Below are positions 59,534 to 64,000 of a stretch of DNA of 64,000 nucleotides, piece by piece (within the stretch, counting starts at the first letter, position 1; each line of letters starts with the position of its first letter). The notes under the pieces were generated by a model. It worked only from the letters and a program-made list of their open reading frames with translations. It made no database searches and had not been told where the DNA came from. The position numbers were made by a program, and so were the translations under genes. This DNA comes from Ruminococcus flavefaciens (lineage in GTDB: Bacteria > Bacillota > Clostridia > Oscillospirales > Ruminococcaceae). The stretch is from assembly GCF_900116855.1 (NCBI RefSeq), contig NZ_UETD01000003.1:291924-355923 (forward strand), given 5' to 3'.

Positions 59534-59877
59534 CCGAGCTGGAAGCGGAAATCAACATCGCTGCCGAGCTCATCGAAGACTGCATCAATGAAAACGCACA
59601 TGTCGCCCTCGACCAGACGGAATACCAGAAACGCTACGATGCGCTGGTCGCCCGGTTCGACAAGGCCAAGGGCAGACAGACCGAAGTCACCGATCTGATT
59701 GCCGAGCGGAAAGCCCGCAAACATCAGATCGAATCCTATCTGAATGAGCTGCGGAACCGGGAGCCGCTGACGGAGTTCCGGGATACCGACTGGCTGGCGA
59801 TGGTCGATTACATTACCGTTCACAGCAAAAAGGACATCCGGGTGACCTTCAAGGACGGCACCGAAATCAAAGCATAA
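59530..59877 (+). pseudogene. C-terminal fragment of a large serine recombinase
   Basis: The frame (ELEAEINIAAELIEDCINEN, DQTEYQKRYDALVARFDKA, RDTDWLAMVDYITVHSKKDI, RVTFKDGTEIKA) is the tail of the Tn4451/TnpX-type recombinases common on clostridial elements, including the coiled-coil segment. The catalytic and zinc parts are missing. The end is followed by its usual hairpin (59892-59926). Confidence 0.8.
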
Positions 59878-59891
59878 TCCCACAGACGCAG

Positions 59892-59926
59892 CAACGCCTC
59901 TGAACCACATCGGCTCGGAGGCGTTT
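59892..59926 (+). terminator. Recombinase-type terminator, copy 1
   Basis: AACGCCTC and GAGGCGTT arms around TGAACCACATCGGCTCG, then TTTCTACG. The same sequence recurs at 62076-62113. Confidence 0.75.
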
Positions 59927-59940
59927 CTACGTTATATTTC

Positions 59941-60852
59941 TTATTTATTTCGTTTTCCAGTATTATCCGACCCTCTGATCTCTTCGTGGTAGAAATAATC
60001 CACTATTACTGGATGCCCCTGCGGAACCCTGCCATATGGCATTTCATTATCCACGAACGGACAGTCATATGTCTTTGCCATTTCTTCCGCTTTTTTCTCC
60101 AAAGCTTCAAAGTAGCTGCGATTATGCTTGTTGTATATCTCATCATAAAGTGGCAAAAGATCAGGACGCTTTTCGGCAATATAATCCATAATTGTCTTCT
60201 TGAAGCCGCCTCGCAGATTCAGATTCTCAAGCCAGAACAAATCGCATTGATTATGCACACGCTCAAAAATGGCTTCCAAGTCTGTGATGCCGGGAAATAC
60301 GGGAGATACGAAACAGACTGTGCGGATACCTGCATCGTATATCTTTTTCATGGCGGCAATTCTGCGTTCAATACTGACTGCGGCATCCATTTCGTTTTTG
60401 AAATTCTCATCAAGCGTATTTATCGACCACGAAACGGTAACCTGTCCCAGCTTTTTCAGCAGGTCAATGTCACGCACTACCAGATCGGACTTCGTGCAGA
60501 TCAGGATATCCGCACCGCTGCCGATAAGCTGCTCCAACAGCTTTCTTGTATTGCCAAACCGCTCCTCTTGCGGATTGTATCCGTCAGTGACCGAGCCGAT
60601 TACCACTCGCTGACCGGAATACTTCTTCGGATTTTTTATTTCAGGCCAACGCTTAACATCGAGAAAGGTTCCCCATTCTTCAGTATGTCCAGTAAAGCGT
60701 TTCATAAAGGAAGCATAGCAGTACTTACAGGCATGGGTACATCCCACGTAGGGATTCACAGAATATCCACCCACGGGCAGACTGGATTTTGTCATGATAT
60801 TTTTTGTTTCGACCTCACCGATGAGAACGCCGTCCATATTTATCTGTGCCAT
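59941..60852 (-). CDS. Radical SAM mobile pair protein B
   Basis: The 303-residue protein has a radical SAM cluster motif C-x3-C-x2-C (CTHACKYCYASFMKRF) and the SPL/elp3-like body (VVIGSVTDGYNPQEERFGNT, ILICTKSDLVVRDIDLLKKL). It opens MAQINMDGVLIGEVETKNIM. It matches what I recall as 'radical SAM mobile pair protein B', always next to a second radical SAM protein on mobile DNA. Its start overlaps the end of that partner by 13 bases. The reaction is unknown. Confidence 0.8.
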   Translation of the reverse strand: MAQINMDGVLIGEVETKNIMTKSSLPVGGYSVNPYVGCTHACKYCYASFMKRFTGHTEEWGTFLDVKRWPEIKNPKKYSGQRVVIGSVTDGYNPQEERFGNTRKLLEQLIGSGADILICTKSDLVVRDIDLLKKLGQVTVSWSINTLDENFKNEMDAAVSIERRIAAMKKIYDAGIRTVCFVSPVFPGITDLEAIFERVHNQCDLFWLENLNLRGGFKKTIMDYIAEKRPDLLPLYDEIYNKHNRSYFEALEKKAEEMAKTYDCPFVDNEMPYGRVPQGHPVIVDYFYHEEIRGSDNTGKRNK

Positions 60853-61529
60853 GCTCTTTGTTCCTCCAATACCTTATTAAAAGACTCCGGCAGCTCCTGA
60901 ATCATATTTTCATCCCCAATGATAGGTTCAAGATCTTCCTTCATAAAAACGGGAATTCCGGCTTCGTGTGCCTGATCCGTAAGTGACCATGCCCATTCAG
61001 GCTCGGTACGCACCTTCTTGCTTTGCGCTCCGGTCATGGTACCGACAACGAGCCAATCAATGCAGGAAAGGTCTACTTCACCGGGATCATCAAACAGCGG
61101 TTCAAATGTCACATGATAATGCTTTGCCCGGATATTCTTCCGAAGAGCATCGATTCTCCATAGTTCTGACTTTCTCGTTACCGTCACTCCGAACCACGCA
61201 TTATCAAGGTCTGTATCAAAACTCAACAAATCAGGTCGCTTGCTCAGAAAGAGAAACTGGTGCTGTGGGTTTTCACGTATCTTCGCAAACACCTCGTTCC
61301 GCCAATCATCCTGCCAACCGGCAAGATCGCTCATACCGGTTAGCAGAAAATTCTGCGGACGCTTTTTTTCCATCATTTTGAGCTTCCCCGGAAAAAACTC
61401 CGGTTTGGCAAAATCATAGATCATATGCCAGCGTTTCACGTTGTTACGGGCGTAGCAGTATTGACAGCCAACAGTACAGCCGATGACCAGATTCATGTTC
61501 TGTATCTGATCCTTTATACAAATGCTCAT
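60840..61529 (-). CDS. Radical SAM mobile pair protein A (DUF5131/Gp37-like)
   Basis: The 229-residue protein has its cluster motif at the start (IGCTVGCQYCYARNNVKRWH) and DUF5131-like segments (FLLTGMSDLAGWQDDWRNEV, FLFLSKRPDLLSFDTDLDNA, VGTMTGAQSKKVRTEPEW). It overlaps both neighbours: its start lies in the MarR stop, and its end covers the start of partner B. The A/B naming is from memory. A joint modification of a nucleic acid or peptide is possible; no substrate is visible. Confidence 0.8.
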   Translation of the reverse strand: MSICIKDQIQNMNLVIGCTVGCQYCYARNNVKRWHMIYDFAKPEFFPGKLKMMEKKRPQNFLLTGMSDLAGWQDDWRNEVFAKIRENPQHQFLFLSKRPDLLSFDTDLDNAWFGVTVTRKSELWRIDALRKNIRAKHYHVTFEPLFDDPGEVDLSCIDWLVVGTMTGAQSKKVRTEPEWAWSLTDQAHEAGIPVFMKEDLEPIIGDENMIQELPESFNKVLEEQRAWHR

Positions 61530-61957
61530 TCTTCACGCCACCCTTCAAGATTTTTTTGAATGCGTTCGAGATATGACTCAAACTGCACAATCTCGTTTTC
61601 CGAAAAGCCTTTATAATAGATCCTGCCCATTCCGGCAGAGACATCGTCATAATCAACTTTTAATTTATGTGCTTTTTCAGTAAGATAGAGAAGTGTTTTT
61701 CGCTTATCCTGCTGATCCTGTTCACGGCGGATAAGGCCGCTTTTCTCCATTCTTTCAAGCATGGTAGTAAGCGATGTGATGGCAAGGCCGCATTTTTCCG
61801 ACACGGTTTTGATTGGCACACCGTCCTCCTGCCATAGCGCATAAAGAATACGTCCCTGTGCGCCATTGAAGGCATCGATGCCTTTTTTTAATAAAACCCG
61901 CTCGAATATCCTGTCCCCAAGCTGTTTTATTTTCGTTACCAAAAATCCACCATTCAT
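61526..61957 (-). CDS. MarR-family transcriptional regulator
   Basis: The 143-residue winged-helix repressor has AQGRILYALWQEDGVPIKTV as the first part of the DNA-binding core, the recognition region SEKCGLAITSLTTMLERMEK and the wing GLIRREQDQQDKRKTLLYLT. It leads the operon with the radical SAM pair and overlaps it by four bases. An inverted repeat spans its promoter, so it probably represses itself and the pair until a ligand binds. ATG 61957 is eight bases from AGGAG. Confidence 0.88.
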   Translation of the reverse strand: MNGGFLVTKIKQLGDRIFERVLLKKGIDAFNGAQGRILYALWQEDGVPIKTVSEKCGLAITSLTTMLERMEKSGLIRREQDQQDKRKTLLYLTEKAHKLKVDYDDVSAGMGRIYYKGFSENEIVQFESYLERIQKNLEGWREE

Positions 61958-61965
61958 CACAGATA

Positions 61966-62016
61966 CTCCTATATCGTAGTTTCTATAATTCTACCATATA
62001 GGAGCGTTTTTGTCAA
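61966..62016 (-). promoter_or_regulatory. Promoter and operator of the MarR/radical SAM operon
   Basis: Minus-strand TTGACA (62016-62011) and TAGAAT (61993-61988) are 17 bases apart. CTCCTATAT (61966-61974) and ATATAGGAG (61996-62004) form an inverted repeat around the -10 box, a likely MarR site. Confidence 0.75.
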
Positions 62017-62075
62017 TGGATAAACTATGAACACTCTTCCAGATAAATGAATAATATGTATCACCGAAACAGAGA

Positions 62076-62113
62076 AACACCTCTGAACCACATCGTCTCG
62101 GAGGCGTTTTTTA
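62076..62113 (+). terminator. Recombinase-type terminator, copy 2
   Basis: AACACCTC and GAGGCGTT arms around TGAACCACATCGTCTCG, then a T run. It is nearly identical to 59892-59926, but no recombinase frame precedes it, so it is a leftover of a second element end. Confidence 0.75.
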
Positions 62114-62132
62114 TTTTATAAGAATATCATTC

Positions 62133-62312
62133 ATGAGTGACCGTGCAAGATTTATGAAGCAAGTTTTTAATATTGATAACTATAGCGATGTTGATCTGTT
62201 CTGTTGTGTTGTTGCAAAACATAACATACGCACTCAAAATAAGCATGAGATAGTCGAGCAGAGTATCTGCATTGATGGGGATATTCGTGATGTACTGAAT
62301 AAGCTAGTGTAA
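62133..62312 (+). CDS. Short hypothetical protein, possibly a gene remnant
   Basis: The 59-residue frame begins MSDRARFMKQVFNIDNYSDV and ends GDIRDVLNKLV. No ribosome binding site precedes it, so it may be the tail of a lost mobile-element gene. A strong hairpin follows. Confidence 0.35.
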   Translation: MSDRARFMKQVFNIDNYSDVDLFCCVVAKHNIRTQNKHEIVEQSICIDGDIRDVLNKLV

Positions 62313-62318
62313 GATAAA

Positions 62319-62370
62319 ATCCACCACATCATTGGATAACTAATATCCTTTGATGTGGTGGATTATTTTG
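62319..62370 (+). terminator. Terminator after the short hypothetical gene
   Basis: AATCCACCACATCA (62319-62332) and TGATGTGGTGGATT (62351-62364), then ATTTTG. Confidence 0.8.
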
Positions 62371-62685
62371 TAATGGTTTCTATGACAACATTTCTAAGCA
62401 CTCAACCCTATCCCTCAATCGCAATATTTGATATGTATCATTTTTGCGATCCTACGCACTTTTCACTCTCTGACAACATTTTGACGCACTACCAAAAGCC
62501 AATTATCATTTTGACGCACTAACCTCAGTGTGCAGAAATGTTGTCAGCCGTTTTTAGTGCGTAGATGTCTTTCCGAATACAGCAAAAACCATACCAGCGG
62601 CCTATGTGCAGTTTAACTGCATACCCGAAAACTGCCGTAGAGTCGTGCTTTTCAGCTTTCGTTCCTTGACATCAATACTACGCAC
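62371..62685. repeat. Gene-free stretch with iterated GACGCACT/TACGCACT motifs
   Basis: TACGCACT or GACGCACT occurs at 62453-62460, 62483-62490, 62513-62520, 62556-62563 (inverted) and 62679-62686. The two central copies share ATTTTGACGCACTA and are exactly 30 bases apart. No gene is seen. This could be a repeat-type binding region or a plasmid-like origin remnant. Confidence 0.5.
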
Positions 62686-63537
62686 TCAACGTGTGCTGTA
62701 TCTGGTAAAAGATCTCCTCACCCTACACACACCAAAACTCTGCTTGTCACGTTCAAGCAGAGTATCGGGGAACAAATTGAGCCACTTGTGACTGAAGCTG
62801 GTACTACCGAAATATGCATCGAAGTTGGAAACAGGCAGGATAACATAGTCTGAATCATCGGGCTTGTTAGCGATGCAGTAAGCGAGAATCATTTCCGCTA
62901 CCTCGTAGGGCAGACCGTCAGGCAGCAGTGCCTTGATACGATCTTTTTCATCATCGGAGAAGGAAAAAGTCTTATCCGCCAGCGGTCCAAGCTCCAAAGC
63001 GTCCGCCAATACATCATCAAACCGCAGCACCCATGCCCCTTTGGTCTCAGATGAATACAGCGACACCTGATACTGCTTCACCTTATCTCTCCAAGCAGCA
63101 TCAAATTTAGTTTTCAGCGGCTCAGCGTTGGAGAGAGTAGTCTTGCTCATGTTTTCGCTGTTCTTGGTGATGAACTTTTCGACCTTGTGAACGTGCCTGT
63201 AAAACCAGCCTTTTCCCGTCTTATCCACCAATTCGGGGAATTCCTCATGCAGATCACTGAAATCACTTCTGAACTGCCACTCCTCCTTTGGAGCGGCAGT
63301 TTTTTTGTCGGGGATACTGCACCATGCACACAGAGCTCGCCGTGCATAGTCTGCATCGGGAGCACCTTTTTTGAACATATACCCCCGAGCGATAATAGTC
63401 AGCACACGGCTCAGACCAGTGAAATCCTTCATCATCTCAAAGCTGAAACGTCCGAGGAAGGAAAGGTCACGTTTACCGCTGCATTTGTAAACGGGCTTGC
63501 CCGTGTAAGCCTTGAATTCTTCAATTTCGTTCAGCAT
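62686..63537 (-). CDS. Unrecognised protein, second gene of an edge operon
   Basis: The 283-residue soluble protein begins MLNEIEEFKAYTGKPVYKCS and has ISO-length segments such as FLGRFSFEMMKDFTGLSRVL, GWFYRHVHKVEKFITKNSEN and LPYEVAEMILAYCIANKPDD. It has no signal peptide or membrane helix, and I recognise no family. Its ATG overlaps the upstream stop (TAATG), so the two proteins are probably made together. Its place in an accessory region suggests a defence or mobile-element function, which is only a guess. Confidence 0.55.
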   Translation of the reverse strand: MLNEIEEFKAYTGKPVYKCSGKRDLSFLGRFSFEMMKDFTGLSRVLTIIARGYMFKKGAPDADYARRALCAWCSIPDKKTAAPKEEWQFRSDFSDLHEEFPELVDKTGKGWFYRHVHKVEKFITKNSENMSKTTLSNAEPLKTKFDAAWRDKVKQYQVSLYSSETKGAWVLRFDDVLADALELGPLADKTFSFSDDEKDRIKALLPDGLPYEVAEMILAYCIANKPDDSDYVILPVSNFDAYFGSTSFSHKWLNLFPDTLLERDKQSFGVCRVRRSFTRYSTR

Positions 63538-64000
63538 TACTTCTCCCTCCTGACGTGCTTTTCGATCCTGTCCAGTAGCAGATCGAAGAGCACTTTTCTT
63601 TTGCCCAGAGCAACTATGTACCTGACTGCTTCATCAGGCTTCATTACGGCTTCAATCAGCTTTCGGCACTCCCCAGCAACCGCATCACGGTAGTACACAT
63701 TCACGGATTTATTGAGGTAAGCCTCCATAAGCCGCATGAACTCAGGCGAATCACCGTCACGGATAAGCCGTTTCCTGTCAGTGCGGTTATTATCATCGTC
63801 AATGTCAGCTATGAGATCAATGAGAACACGGTAACCGCCGAAACGGAAGTCGCTGAAAAGCGGATAGTACCGTTCGTGCTCAGGCAGCCACTCAGCTAAC
63901 AGATCATCACGCTGTTCCTTTGGCGTCAAGTGCCAGTTCTTAGCCTGCAACTCCTGCCTGATAGCAGCTATCCTCTCGGGAGGTGTACCCTGAAACAGGG
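63537..64000 (-). CDS. Unrecognised protein running off the right edge (partial)
   Basis: The frame is open to the window end. Beyond the TTG codon at 63950 it continues as LFQGTPPERIAIRQELQAKN, so the start lies outside. At least 153 residues are present (PKEQRDDLLAEWLPEHERYY, SDFRFGGYRVLIDLIADIDD, and a basic end DRIEKHVRREK). No family is recognised. It is coupled to the 283-residue protein downstream. Confidence 0.55.
   Translation of the reverse strand, partial: LFQGTPPERIAAIRQELQAKNWHLTPKEQRDDLLAEWLPEHERYYPLFSDFRFGGYRVLIDLIADIDDDNNRTDRKRLIRDGDSPEFMRLMEAYLNKSVNVYYRDAVAGECRKLIEAVMKPDEAVRYIVALGKRKVLFDLLLDRIEKHVRREK

Noticed and set aside
62453..62520. CRISPR array
   Set aside because: The repeats are only 8-14 bases, with irregular spacing and one inverted copy; no cas genes are near.

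Overview
The window looks like a chromosomal stretch of a cellulosome-type Ruminococcus (Ruminococcaceae, Firmicutes). The grounds are type I dockerins of three sequence flavours, a GH9 glycoside hydrolase with a Thr-rich linker and dockerin, a candidate single-cohesin/dockerin adaptor, BspA/LRR surface proteins, Firmicute-type AGGAGG ribosome binding sites and TTGACA-17-TATAAT promoters. Species is not claimed; nothing was searched.

1-43.2 kb (native-looking, about half GC). A queuosine-precursor operon (queD-queE-folE-queC-queF) sits behind a preQ1-I riboswitch and an intrinsic terminator. Then come a secreted GH9-dockerin protein, a GGDEF protein, and an NAD-salvage operon (nrtR-pncA-pncB) whose promoter carries a palindrome. 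Two membrane proteins follow. A four-gene minus-strand operon (lipoprotein, PqqD-like RRE, HPr-kinase-like ATPase, ABC exporter) lies next to a 32-residue peptide gene that is translationally coupled to a BspA-like surface protein; together they look like a reduced peptide-modification/export locus. Further right are a MORN-repeat protein, a sugar acetyltransferase, four ECF sigma/membrane anti-sigma-like pairs interleaved with dockerin-bearing LRR and unknown proteins, and a 1485-residue FMN-binding/GLUG-repeat LPQTG protein with its own sortase. Two copies of a 287/288-bp foldback element lie exactly in the loops of two Rho-independent terminators, bounded by TTAA, and their central cores are in opposite orientation.

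43.2-64 kb (accessory). This begins at a 3' fragment of a tRNA-Trp gene that still has its own terminator, a classic island junction. It carries an HTH protein, a broken DUF1016 nuclease between ~167-bp direct repeats, acetyltransferases and nitroreductases, and a fumarate-reductase-like operon with a flavinylation-like motif protein and a P-type ATPase C-terminal fragment. It also holds remnants of a relaxase, an IS4-type transposase and a GH25 lysozyme; a nitrilase-family hydrolase; a trans-sulfuration enzyme; an HD hydrolase; a ferredoxin-hcp operon with a palindromic operator but a truncated Crp/Fnr regulator; a pentad-repeat/HEPN-like protein; a serine-recombinase fragment; a MarR-controlled radical SAM mobile pair; and an unrecognised gene pair running off the right edge.

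Themes: extracellular polysaccharide degradation and sensing on the left, where sigma/anti-sigma pairs probably control secreted dockerin proteins; redox, nitrosative-stress and mobile cargo on the right. No rRNA, intact tRNA or CRISPR array was seen.
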